Below are positions 1 through 6,320 of a stretch of 6,893 bases of DNA, in pieces. The stretch spans positions 1 through 6,893 of the forward strand of contig JABZGO010000097.1 in NCBI GenBank assembly GCA_015259305.1, in the 5' to 3' direction. Numbering within the stretch: the stretch's first letter is position 1; the number at the start of each line of letters is the position of its first letter. Below the pieces are notes generated by a model that saw only the letters and a program-made list of their open reading frames with translations, searched no databases and was not told the DNA's origin. The position numbers and the translations under genes were made by a program. This DNA is from Alloprevotella tannerae (GTDB lineage Bacteria; Bacteroidota; Bacteroidia; Bacteroidales; Bacteroidaceae).

Positions 1-1
1 G

Positions 2-700
2 CTCTATTTAGGATGCTTGATTATCAAGAGTGACGATGCCGATGTTCAGATCTCAGGCGCACTCAGTACGACGGGCGAAACGCTGCGACCGGCTTTGCAG
101 ATTATTAAATGTGCGCCGGGCGTTTCTGTCGTGAGCGGTGCAATGCTCTTGTTGACCCAAGCTGAAGAATACGGACAGGACGGCATTATTGTAATGGGCG
201 ACGTAGCTGTTACGCCGATGCCGGATGCCGAGCAGTTGGCACAAATCGCTTATTGTACGGCTCAAACGGCTAAAAGCGTAGCCGGAATTGCCGAGCCACG
301 TGTGGCCATGCTCAGCTTCTCTACGAAAGGCAGTGCGAAGCACGAAGTTGTGGATAAAGTTGTTGAGGCTACACGCATCGCAGAAAAAATGTATCCCAAC
401 CTTCAAGTGGATGGCGAACTGCAAGCTGATGCAGCACTCGTACCGTCTGTAGGTGAGAAGAAAGCGCCGGGCAGCAATATTGCCGGCAAAGCGAATGTTT
501 TGATCGTACCCAACTTGGAAGTGGGAAATATTGGCTACAAACTCGTGCAACGTTTAGGTAAGGCTGAAGCACTTGGCCCCATCTTGCAGGGTATCGCGCG
601 TCCGGTCAACGATCTTTCGCGCGGCTGTAGTGTAGAAGATATTTATAAAATGGTAGCCATAACAGCCAATCAAGCTATTGCTGCCAAAGCAGAAAAATAA
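2..700 (+). CDS. pta: Phosphate acetyltransferase (phosphotransacetylase), C-terminal part; 5' end outside the window
   Basis: Pta converts acetyl-CoA and phosphate to acetyl phosphate and CoA in the cytoplasm, the first step of acetate fermentation. The reading frame is open from base 2, so the TTG at 17 is internal and not the start. About 232 residues are visible; short-form Pta has roughly 330-340, so about the first third is missing. Family blocks appear in the expected order: KSDDADVQISGALSTTGET near the left edge, SFSTKGSA (about 312-335), DGELQADAALVP (about 412-447), GNIGYKLVQRLG (about 526-561) and GPILQG followed by PVNDLSRGCS (about 577-630). These are hallmarks of the PTA/PTB acyltransferase domain and include the acetyl-CoA and phosphate pocket. 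No N-terminal regulatory domain can be assessed. The stop lies 5 bases before ackA, so the two are almost surely one transcript; its promoter is upstream of the window. The call is firm. Confidence 0.95.
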   Translation, partial: LYLGCLIIKSDDADVQISGALSTTGETLRPALQIIKCAPGVSVVSGAMLLLTQAEEYGQDGIIVMGDVAVTPMPDAEQLAQIAYCTAQTAKSVAGIAEPRVAMLSFSTKGSAKHEVVDKVVEATRIAEKMYPNLQVDGELQADAALVPSVGEKKAPGSNIAGKANVLIVPNLEVGNIGYKLVQRLGKAEALGPILQGIARPVNDLSRGCSVEDIYKMVAITANQAIAAKAEK

Positions 701-705
701 GTAAT

Positions 706-1905
706 ATGAAAATTCTTGTAGTCAATTGTGGTAGTTCATCCATCAAATACAAATTGTATGAGATGGAGAATCATAGCGTCATTGCTGCCGGTGGTATAGA
801 AAAGGTCGGCATTGAAGGTTCTTTTCTTAAAGTAACACTCCCCGATGGCACGAAGCGGGTCATTGAACACGAATGCCCAACGCATTCTGAAGGTATTCGC
901 TTGATGTTTAAAACGCTGCTTGATCCTGACATCGGCGCCATCAAGAGTTTGGACGAGATTAGCGCAGCCGGCCACCGCATTGTCGCAGGCGGTATCTTCA
1001 CGAAGAGCCAAATCGTCTCAGACGAAATGATCGAACAATGGAAGCCTTTTATGGAATTGGCGCCACTTCACAGCGAAGCACACTTGAAAGGCTACTTGGC
1101 TGTTAAGGAGCAATTGCCTGATCTCCCACAAGTCTTTGTTTTTGATACGGCTTTCCACCAAACTATGCCGCCTAAGGCGTATATGTATGCACTTCCTTAC
1201 CGCTATTATTCAGAAATGCGCATTCGCCGCTATGGCGCTCACGGCACAAGTCACCGCTACGTGACTCAGCGTGCAGGTGAATTCCTGAACATGAAGCCTG
1301 AGGAGCATCGCTTCATCACTTGTCATATCGGCAACGGCGCGTCTATCTCTGCCGTAGATCACGGAAAGTGCGTAGATACGTCTATGGGCTTGACGCCACT
1401 TGAAGGTCTTATGATGGGTACGCGCACCGGCGATATCGATGCGTCTGCTATTCTCTATATTATGGAGCGCGAACATCAGACGTTAGAAGAGGCTGTCAAT
1501 CTTCTCAACAAGGAGAGCGGCGTCTTGGGCATTACAGAGATGTCCAGCGATATGCGTATCATTGACGATGCGGCGATGGCGGGGAATAAACGTGCGCAAT
1601 TGGCGCTTGATATGTACGATTATCGTATCAAGAAATACATTGGCGCTTATGCTGCAGCGATGAATGGTGTAGATGCTATCATCTTCACGGCCGGTGTCGG
1701 TGAACACCAATGGGACGTGCGCGAAGAAGCTTGCAAGAACATGGAATATCTCGGCGTAAAACTCGATTTTGAAAAGAATCGGAAAAACTTTGGTGAGGAA
1801 GAAATCATCTCTACGCCTGACAGCAAAGTTATCGTAGCCGTTATCCCGACTGATGAAGAATTATTGATCGCTAAGGACACTGAAGAATTGGTAGTTAAAT
1901 GTTAA
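706..1905 (+). CDS. ackA: Acetate kinase
   Basis: AckA makes acetate and ATP from acetyl phosphate and ADP in the cytoplasm. The protein has 399 residues, the normal full length for this ASKHA-fold family. Residues matching the well-studied Methanosarcina thermophila enzyme are present: N7 with the NCGSSSIKY nucleotide loop, R91, D147 in FDTAFHQTMP, H179 in AHGTSH, N210 in HIGNGAS, R240 in GTRTGDID and E384 near the C-terminus. The ATG at 706 places NCGSSS at the expected distance from the N-terminus. It follows pta after 5 bases with no ribosome site of normal spacing, as is usual in Bacteroidota. Three motif positions look unusual from memory of the family: GHRIVAGG has Ala94 where most members have His, AGVGEH has His334 where Asn is common, and TDEE has Asp383 where Asn is common. 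The core catalytic residues are intact, so I expect an active enzyme. A hairpin terminator follows at 1931-1963. Confidence 0.96.
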   Translation: MKILVVNCGSSSIKYKLYEMENHSVIAAGGIEKVGIEGSFLKVTLPDGTKRVIEHECPTHSEGIRLMFKTLLDPDIGAIKSLDEISAAGHRIVAGGIFTKSQIVSDEMIEQWKPFMELAPLHSEAHLKGYLAVKEQLPDLPQVFVFDTAFHQTMPPKAYMYALPYRYYSEMRIRRYGAHGTSHRYVTQRAGEFLNMKPEEHRFITCHIGNGASISAVDHGKCVDTSMGLTPLEGLMMGTRTGDIDASAILYIMEREHQTLEEAVNLLNKESGVLGITEMSSDMRIIDDAAMAGNKRAQLALDMYDYRIKKYIGAYAAAMNGVDAIIFTAGVGEHQWDVREEACKNMEYLGVKLDFEKNRKNFGEEEIISTPDSKVIVAVIPTDEELLIAKDTEELVVKC

Positions 1906-1930
1906 TCTACAGTTAGTTCTATTGAAATTT

Positions 1931-1963
1931 ACTCGCCCTCGTCCTTTTGGTACGAGGGCGAGT
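1931..1963 (+). terminator. Hairpin terminator after pta-ackA
   Basis: A perfect 12-bp stem (1931-1942 with 1952-1963, ACTCGCCCTCGT and its complement) closes a 9-base loop 25 bases after the ackA stop. It is GC-rich and followed by a moderately T-rich stretch (TGCTTGTATTT) rather than a clean U-run. This fits the end of the pta-ackA transcript. The next gene (2130) is on the same strand, so some readthrough is possible. Confidence 0.72.
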
Positions 1964-1966
1964 TGC

Positions 1967-1994
1967 TTGTATTTAAGATCAAAGATGCTATAAT
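1967..1994 (+). promoter_or_regulatory. Weak candidate promoter for the membrane protein gene at 2130
   Basis: TTGTAT (1967-1972), a 16-base spacer and TATAAT (1989-1994) lie just after the ackA terminator and before the next gene on the same strand. The -10 is a perfect match to the sigma-70 consensus of Proteobacteria. Bacteroidota normally use TAnnTTTG instead, and I found no exact copy of that in this leader. The match may be chance in AT-rich DNA. It is listed because a promoter is expected between the terminator and 2130. Confidence 0.25.
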
Positions 1995-2020
1995 ACGTGG
2001 ATTCGGTATAAGAACGCGAC

Positions 2021-2051
2021 TGAAAACGCTATAGGAGTAGAAGCGTTTTCA
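2021..2051 (+). repeat. Perfect 10-bp dyad in the leader of the gene at 2130
   Basis: TGAAAACGCT (2021-2030) and its exact reverse complement AGCGTTTTCA (2042-2051) flank an 11-base spacer. No U-run follows, so it does not look like a terminator. It lies 79-109 bases upstream of the ATG at 2130. It could be a regulator-binding dyad or a stem-loop in the 5' untranslated RNA. The sequence alone does not decide between these. Confidence 0.5.
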
Positions 2052-2129
2052 TAACTCTACACGAAATCTCTTTCAGATAGAGGGACTTATTTGAGTAAAA
2101 ACGGATCTTTTTAATCGAAAATAGGAAGT

Positions 2130-2696
2130 ATGAATCATGGGATTGCTTTTCTGCTTGGCGGACTATTGCTGTTCGTTTGGATGGGCATATTATGGGCTTT
2201 TAAGGAGCTTTGTTTAGAAAAGATAAAGAGTGGAGTTCTGAAATATTCACTGGGAATGATGTTTACCTATGTGATATTGTTCCTGATTTATGTGGCTTCT
2301 GAACATTATTTACCTCTAAAAACTCTTTTACTCAACTGGTATATTGGGGGCGTTCCTGGCGGAATCATTTTGATTCTTGTTCCTGCCTTTTATTCTATCT
2401 TCCTTATAGGGAAAGGCTACGTCAATGAAGGAGGCAAGAAAGCTCCCTTTAGGTGGAAATTAAAGATGATGACGTCTGTTTTCTCAAATGGGTTTCTGGC
2501 ACTATTCGGCCTGATGTTCTTTTCTTTCCTACAGCGGAGCGGCACTTTTGCTGAGTTAGTGGCACTTATCCAAGAGACGGCACAGTCAATCAACTGGGGC
2601 TGGATGCTTGCTTTCGTGGCTTGGTGTGGGCTCATCGTGTTGATTGTGTGGCTCGACCATAAGAAGCACTCCTCAAAGTCTATGCATAAAGAGTAA
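2130..2696 (+). CDS. Multi-pass membrane protein of unknown function
   Basis: I do not recognise this 188-residue protein. Its composition predicts five membrane segments, at about residues 4-25, 40-58, 72-94, 113-134 and 155-176, and a basic, Ser/Lys/His-rich tail (DHKKHSSKSMHKE). The loop at 95-112 is Lys/Arg-rich (GKGYVNEGGKKAPFRWKLK), so it is probably cytoplasmic. A Gly-rich turn (YIGGVPGGI, 71-79) opens the third helix. No enzymatic motif or transporter signature is visible. It lies on the same strand as ackA but beyond a strong hairpin, so it is likely transcribed separately. Its 3' end faces the sulP gene. A purine-rich AGGAAG (2123-2128) sits one base before the ATG, too close for a normal Shine-Dalgarno. 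Sustained hydrophobic pattern, an ATG start and the absence of a better overlapping frame support a real gene. A function cannot be given. Confidence 0.8.
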   Translation: MNHGIAFLLGGLLLFVWMGILWAFKELCLEKIKSGVLKYSLGMMFTYVILFLIYVASEHYLPLKTLLLNWYIGGVPGGIILILVPAFYSIFLIGKGYVNEGGKKAPFRWKLKMMTSVFSNGFLALFGLMFFSFLQRSGTFAELVALIQETAQSINWGWMLAFVAWCGLIVLIVWLDHKKHSSKSMHKE

Positions 2697-2721
2697 ATAT
2701 GAGGCAGTTAAAATTAGCACC

Positions 2722-2801
2722 AGTTCGGTATAAATCAATGTAAAATCCTTTACGGATCGGCTCTTCGGAAAGCAATTTGTAGACAGAATATATACCGAAC
2801 T
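2722..2801. repeat. Widely spaced 11-bp inverted repeat between convergent genes
   Basis: AGTTCGGTATA (2722-2732) is matched exactly by its reverse complement at 2791-2801, with 58 bases between the arms. Inside is a smaller hairpin (GTAAA 2740-2744 with TTTAC 2749-2753). It competes with an alternative pairing of ATCC 2745-2748 with GGAT 2754-2757. The element lies 25 bases past the stop of the 2130 gene, and the sulP gene converges from the other side. No U-run follows either arm, so it is not a standard terminator. A folded RNA end, a small RNA or a remnant of a short mobile repeat are all possible. Confidence 0.45.
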
Positions 2802-2810
2802 CACATATTA

Positions 2811-2882
2811 CGCGAGTTTGGGTTAAGAAAATCCTTTTAAAAGTTAGAACTATTTGTATACTAAACTAATCCTAAACTCACG
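2811..2882. repeat. Imperfect 12-bp inverted repeat downstream of the sulP gene
   Basis: CGCGAGTTTGGG (2811-2822) pairs with CCTAAACTCACG (2871-2882) at 10 Watson-Crick positions plus one G-U (read as + strand RNA) and one mismatch. The arms enclose 48 bases that include the palindrome CTTTTAAAAG (2834-2843). It adjoins the perfect repeat at 2722-2801. It may help end transcription of the convergent genes, but there is no U-run to support that. Confidence 0.3.
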
Positions 2883-2971
2883 CCTACAATGCACCATATA
2901 GTTTCAATGAATAAACAGTTGTCGCGTACTACTGAAGCTATTTCCGATACATCTCAATGTCAAAGCTAATC

Positions 2972-4657
2972 TTATTTTACCGTAGTCTTTACGATTTGCT
3001 GTGCACGTTCCAGTGCTAAATTGATATGGCTACAAATATTCTCACGACCTAAAAGTTCGTCGAATTTGGCTTTCAACAATACGTTTTCTACATTCGGGAG
3101 GACACCCGACAGTACAATTGGTATGCCTTGTTTACGCGATTGTTCGCACATTACAGCAAGATTATGAAGTCCCGTAGAATCAATGAAAGGCACTTTACGC
3201 ATACGAATAATGCGGACTTTCGACTTATCACCCATAGTAAACATAAGTTCCTCGAAACGGTTGCCAAGTCCAAAGAAATAAGGACCATAGATTTCGTACA
3301 CTTCTACACCATCGGGAATGGTAAGATACTTCTTATCCAACAGCACATCGGTATCATCGTTCAAATTAATCTTATCGGTGATAAGACGCACGTCTGTTAT
3401 TTCCGCTACACGACGCATCAGTAGCAAACAAGCAATAAGCAAGCCTACTTGGATAGCAACCGTAAGGTCGAATACCACCGTAAGAAAGAAGGTTACAAGC
3501 AAAATAACAATATCAGACTTAGGTGTTTTAAGCAAAGCTGCAAAAGTTCTCCAACCGCTCATATTGTAAGCCACTACAACCAATACACCCGCCAAACACG
3601 ACATTGGTATATATTGCGCCAAGGGCATCATAAACAAGAAGATTAGCAAAAGCACGATAGCATGAACAACACCTGCAAGAGGCGATTTACCGCCGTTGTT
3701 TATATTGGTCATTGTACGTGCAATAGCACCCGTAGCAGGTATTCCGCCAAACAATGGTACAAGCATATTGGCAAGTCCCTGCCCTATCAGTTCAGAATTA
3801 GAATCGTGCCGTTCGCCCGTTACACCATCAGCAACAGTGGCAGAGAGCAACGACTCGATAGCTCCAAGCAAGGCAATTGTGAGCGCAGGAGCTACCAAAC
3901 CTTTCATAACTTCAAAGTTGATAGTTGGCAAAGACAGTTCGGGTAATTTATTGCTAATAGTAAAGCGGTCGCCAATGGTTTCTATAGGGTTTATCCCACA
4001 ATATTGCTGCAATACCCAAGCTGCCAAAGTCATGACAACGATTGCTACTAACGAACCCGGAATTTTCTTTGAAAAACGCTTTGTGTTCGTAATAATAACT
4101 ATGCTTAAAAACCCAACCGCAGTGCTCCACCAATTGATGGTACTTAACGAGTGACCGTATGTTACCCATTTGCCCAAAAAGTCTGAAGGCATATCAATTA
4201 CCGTCAAACCAAATAAATCTTTCACTTGAGTTGTGAAAATGGTAAGCGCAATACCAGCTGTAAAACCTACTACAATAGGATAAGGAATGTATTTTATGAT
4301 GGTTCCCAATTTCAGAAGGCCAAGTAAAATAAGAAACAGACCAGCCATAATAGTGGCTACCATAAGCCCATCGAAGCCATAGTCCTGAATAATGCCATAA
4401 ACAATAACGATGAAAGCACCGGTAGGGCCACCAATTTGCACTTTACTGCCGCCAAAAACAGAAATAATGAATCCCGCAATTACGGCTGTTATAATACCTT
4501 TTTCCGGAGAAACGCCCGAAGCAATTGCAAAAGCAATAGCTAAAGGCAAGGCCACAATACCGACAATGACGCCGGCCATCACATCAGCACTCAAATTCTC
4601 TTTGTTATATCCGCGCAAAGATGTCCAACATACAGGAGCATATCCCAAGAGCTTCAT
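2972..4657 (-). CDS. SulP-family inorganic anion transporter with STAS domain
   Basis: This is a 561-residue inner-membrane secondary transporter of the SulP/SLC26 family. The membrane part (about residues 22-415) opens with the conserved N-terminal block (ADVMAGVIVGIVALPLAIAF). It then has the QIGGPTGAFIVIV motif (74-86), the GAIESLLSATVADGVTGERH region (265-284) and GGIPATGAIARTMTNINNGGKSP (304-326), all typical of the family core. A STAS domain follows at about 447-555, with DSTGL (493-497) carrying the Ser equivalent to the phosphorylated one in anti-sigma antagonists. Family members move sulfate, bicarbonate or C4-dicarboxylates, and these motifs do not settle which. No carbonic anhydrase or sulfate-assimilation gene lies beside it to help. 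The ATG at 4657 suits the family start and sits about 30 bases after a predicted transcription start. The purine run AGAGGA touches the ATG, too close for a working ribosome site. It is divergent from the reductase gene and apparently monocistronic. Confidence 0.93.
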   Translation of the reverse strand: MKLLGYAPVCWTSLRGYNKENLSADVMAGVIVGIVALPLAIAFAIASGVSPEKGIITAVIAGFIISVFGGSKVQIGGPTGAFIVIVYGIIQDYGFDGLMVATIMAGLFLILLGLLKLGTIIKYIPYPIVVGFTAGIALTIFTTQVKDLFGLTVIDMPSDFLGKWVTYGHSLSTINWWSTAVGFLSIVIITNTKRFSKKIPGSLVAIVVMTLAAWVLQQYCGINPIETIGDRFTISNKLPELSLPTINFEVMKGLVAPALTIALLGAIESLLSATVADGVTGERHDSNSELIGQGLANMLVPLFGGIPATGAIARTMTNINNGGKSPLAGVVHAIVLLLIFLFMMPLAQYIPMSCLAGVLVVVAYNMSGWRTFAALLKTPKSDIVILLVTFFLTVVFDLTVAIQVGLLIACLLLMRRVAEITDVRLITDKINLNDDTDVLLDKKYLTIPDGVEVYEIYGPYFFGLGNRFEELMFTMGDKSKVRIIRMRKVPFIDSTGLHNLAVMCEQSRKQGIPIVLSGVLPNVENVLLKAKFDELLGRENICSHINLALERAQQIVKTTVK

Positions 4658-4692
4658 TCCTCTTAAACTAATTTAGAATTAACTTGTTACTG

Positions 4693-4728
4693 CAAAGTTA
4701 GCAAAAAAACGACCACATAGCAAAGTTA
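4693..4728 (-). promoter_or_regulatory. Bacteroidota-type promoter of the sulP gene, built from two identical repeats
   Basis: On the minus strand there are two copies of TAACTTTG, an exact match to the phylum's -7 consensus TAnnTTTG, at 4721-4728 and 4693-4700. They lie within identical 11-bp units (GCTAACTTTGC). The TTTG of the upstream copy (4721-4724) sits 20 bases before the downstream copy, the right place for a -33 TTTG element. One repeat can therefore serve as -33 and the other as -7. Transcription would start near 4687, about 30 bases before the ATG. The upstream copy also has a TTG 15 bases before it, so it might act as a second, weaker promoter. Confidence 0.75.
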
Positions 4729-5207
4729 GCGTTGGCCTGTCGTCAATACAAGCTGATTCTGCGTTCTAGACCACACGATAAGGGTGTATGTGTCACGTCA
4801 CCTCATCTAATTGCAAGCTGTTTTAAGCAAAAGAGAGGCAAATATAAACGTCTCACAAACGCACGGTAAAGCGCGCCGTTGAGCTGCATTCTGTGCGTAA
4901 TCTAAAAGACATTTATACGTACATCAAGCACACTTCCAATAGACGAAAGACTTTATCCTCAAGAAGCATTGAGGCTTTCTTCCGTTTTTTCTTTATTTTT
5001 GCGACCTAATGACCCTCGTAAAGTAGGCATTTTAAGCGTTGTTTTTGATTATACTTGACATAGATGGTCTGTACACCACTTACGATAACTGACTGTCAGG
5101 TATCAAAATCATCAGGACAATAGTTGAAGCATAAATCCGGATTTATGACAAAGGGGCTACGCGCACAGACTTGCGATTTAAAATTTGGATCAAACACTTA
5201 TGGCGTT
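4729..5207. other. Long divergent intergenic region, no gene seen
   Basis: No convincing coding frame lies between the sulP promoter and the reductase start; the reading frames present are very short (for example 12 codons from the ATG at 4788). The left half (4741-4940) shows no strong repeat and no tRNA-like T-loop. There are only weak hairpins, such as ACGG 4863-4866 with CCGT 4876-4879. The right half holds the hairpin and promoter motif at 4957-5001, listed separately, and a small palindrome CTGACTGTCAG (5089-5099). If transcription of the reductase starts near 5008, its untranslated leader would be about 200 bases, which is long. Confidence 0.6.
4957..5001 (+). promoter_or_regulatory. 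Hairpin with T-rich tail overlapping a TAnnTTTG promoter motif
   Basis: CCTCAA (4957-4962) pairs with TTGAGG (4969-4974) around a 6-base loop. A flanking GAAAG (4945-4949) can pair with CTTTC (4975-4979) across a bulge. A T-rich run follows, so it resembles an intrinsic terminator on the + strand. The same run contains TATTTTTG (4994-5001), an exact TAnnTTTG -7 element, and the hairpin arm supplies a TTG (4969-4971) 22 bases earlier. It is therefore either the promoter of the reductase gene or a terminator of an unseen upstream RNA. Promoter is preferred, because no + strand gene precedes it. Confidence 0.45.
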
Positions 5208-5939
5208 ATGGAAAGAAAAAGAGTAATTATACTTGGTGCCAGCAGCGGCATCGGCCATGAAGTAGCACGGCTTTTTATCGAACAAGGATGGACAGTAGGT
5301 GTGGCAGCCCGCCGCTTAGACAAGTTGTCCGATTTAAAGGATAATGCTCCGGAACGCGTCTTCACGGCACGGATTGACGTGACGGATGAAGATGCCGAAG
5401 CAGCGCTTTTCCAACTCATAGAGCGTATGGGCGGACTTGACCTGTATTTCCATTCAAGCGGAATAGGGTGGAAAAATCCTACGCTGGAGGCAGAGAAAGA
5501 AATCAAGACGATGGAAACCAATGCCACCGGCTTTACAAGAATGGTAGGCGCTGCCTATCGTTATTTTGCTGCTAAGGGTGGAGGGCATATCGTCTGCATC
5601 ACATCCATTGCAGGTACAAAGGGACTTGGCTCTGCCCCAGCTTATAGTGCAACGAAAGCTATGCAGAACACCTATTTGCAAGCATTGGAACAGTTGGCAG
5701 CCAGGAAACGACACAACATTATCTTCACAGACATCCGTCCGGGCTTTGTTAACACCCCTCTACTCACAGATAGCGAACACTTTCCTATGCTGATGACCAC
5801 CGAACAAGTGGCTAGGAGTATTATGAAAGCCATCAGGCAGCGTCGCCACGTTTGCATCATTGACACGCGCTGGCGCATCTTGACCTTCTTTTGGCAACTC
5901 ATTCCCAATTGGCTTTGGCGACGAATGAAGCTGTCATAA
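5208..5939 (+). CDS. Short-chain dehydrogenase/reductase (SDR), probably NADPH-dependent
   Basis: This is a 243-residue cytoplasmic oxidoreductase of the classical SDR fold; the substrate is unknown. The glycine-rich nucleotide loop GASSGIG is at 10-16. Arg35-Arg36 after the second strand suggest NADP(H). D57 in RIDVTD would contact adenine, and N105, S133, Y146 and K150 (YSATK) form the catalytic tetrad. The usual NNAG motif reads HSSG (82-85). RPGFVNTPL (177-185) follows as in the family. The C-terminal 20 residues are rich in Trp, Phe and Arg (FFWQLIPNWLWRRMKLS), an amphipathic tail that might touch the membrane. The ATG at 5208 was chosen because it puts the nucleotide loop at residue 10. 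The frame stays open upstream to the ATG at 5145 and the TTG at 5124, but that extension looks unlike an SDR N-terminus. An out-of-frame ATG at 5200 opens an 8-codon frame overlapping the start. Neighbours give no pathway hint. Confidence 0.92.
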   Translation: MERKRVIILGASSGIGHEVARLFIEQGWTVGVAARRLDKLSDLKDNAPERVFTARIDVTDEDAEAALFQLIERMGGLDLYFHSSGIGWKNPTLEAEKEIKTMETNATGFTRMVGAAYRYFAAKGGGHIVCITSIAGTKGLGSAPAYSATKAMQNTYLQALEQLAARKRHNIIFTDIRPGFVNTPLLTDSEHFPMLMTTEQVARSIMKAIRQRRHVCIIDTRWRILTFFWQLIPNWLWRRMKLS

Positions 5940-5980
5940 GACCCTTCCTAACTTTCCTAACGAAATTCGGGAAATAGGTC
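5940..5980 (+). terminator. Weak bulged hairpin after the reductase gene
   Basis: Immediately after the stop, TTTCC (5953-5957) pairs with GGAAA (5970-5974) over an inner CGAA/TTCG pairing (5961-5969). An outer GACC/GGTC pair (5940-5943 with 5977-5980) is also possible. The stem is interrupted and no U-run follows, so a role as transcription end is only a guess from its position. Confidence 0.25.
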
Positions 5981-6056
5981 CTTTCAGCCGTAAAAAAGCA
6001 TAAGTGAAAAATGAATAGTGTTGTCCAGCAAATCACTTTGAATATAGAACTTGTTT

Positions 6057-6320
6057 ATGAAAAAGATCTTTGTTTTTTTGACCTCTCTACTTATTTCGAC
6101 ATTGACTTTGTTTGTTGTGAACTACATCATCATAACGCCTCTTATTATAGGCTACAAGTGTGATCTTGATCAAAATGAATTGACAAAATTCGATGAATTA
6201 TTTTTTGAGATATCATCTAATACAGGATACCATCCGGAACCTACTACTTTTAATTTTATTCTTACAGCTATTACAGGGTGCATAATAGGGAGTATCGTAT
6301 ATAAAATACTAACTCGTTAA
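6057..6320 (+). CDS. Small two-helix membrane protein of unknown function
   Basis: This 87-residue protein is not one I recognise. It starts MKK and has a hydrophobic segment at about 4-32, then a 32-residue loop (about 33-64) with six acidic residues and the phrase SNTGYHPEPTT. A second hydrophobic segment (about 65-84) contains GCIIG, a GxxxG helix-packing motif, before the basic end KILTR. Basic ends and an acidic loop fit the positive-inside rule, with both ends in the cytoplasm and the loop in the periplasm. The first segment could instead be an uncleaved signal anchor. The ATG at 6057 was preferred over an in-frame TTG at 6051. GC content is about 32%, clearly below the neighbouring genes, which may reflect the hydrophobic codons or foreign origin. 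It lies 117 bases after the reductase and converges with the GLPGLI gene; no clear promoter is visible. Confidence 0.65.
   Translation: MKKIFVFLTSLLISTLTLFVVNYIIITPLIIGYKCDLDQNELTKFDELFFEISSNTGYHPEPTTFNFILTAITGCIIGSIVYKILTR

Noticed and set aside
53..1880. Minus-strand open frames opposite pta and ackA
   Set aside because: They lie opposite strongly conserved enzyme sequence on the + strand and have no recognisable content.
2021..2060. Pseudoknot formed by GTAGA in the loop (2037-2041) and TCTAC (2056-2060)
   Set aside because: The pairing exists, but only 4 bases would have to cross a 10-bp stem, which is too short unless the stem opens. Five base pairs are also easily met by chance.
3128..4676. 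Several + strand open frames of 65-152 codons inside the sulP gene
   Set aside because: They are antisense to a gene with clear family motifs along its whole length, their compositions are not protein-like, and none resembles a known family.
4741..4940. tRNA or other RNA gene in the long intergenic region
   Set aside because: No T-loop consensus and no cloverleaf-compatible set of stems could be found on either strand; only 4-5 bp hairpins appear.
5055..5086. TTGACA at 5055-5060 as a sigma-70 -35 element for the reductase
   Set aside because: No -10 lies at 16-18 bases; the nearest candidate (TACGAT) is 20 bases away, and this phylum does not normally use this type of promoter.
5124..5207. 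Longer reductase starting at TTG 5124 or ATG 5145
   Set aside because: It would add 21-28 residues with no SDR character before a start that already puts GASSGIG at the usual place.
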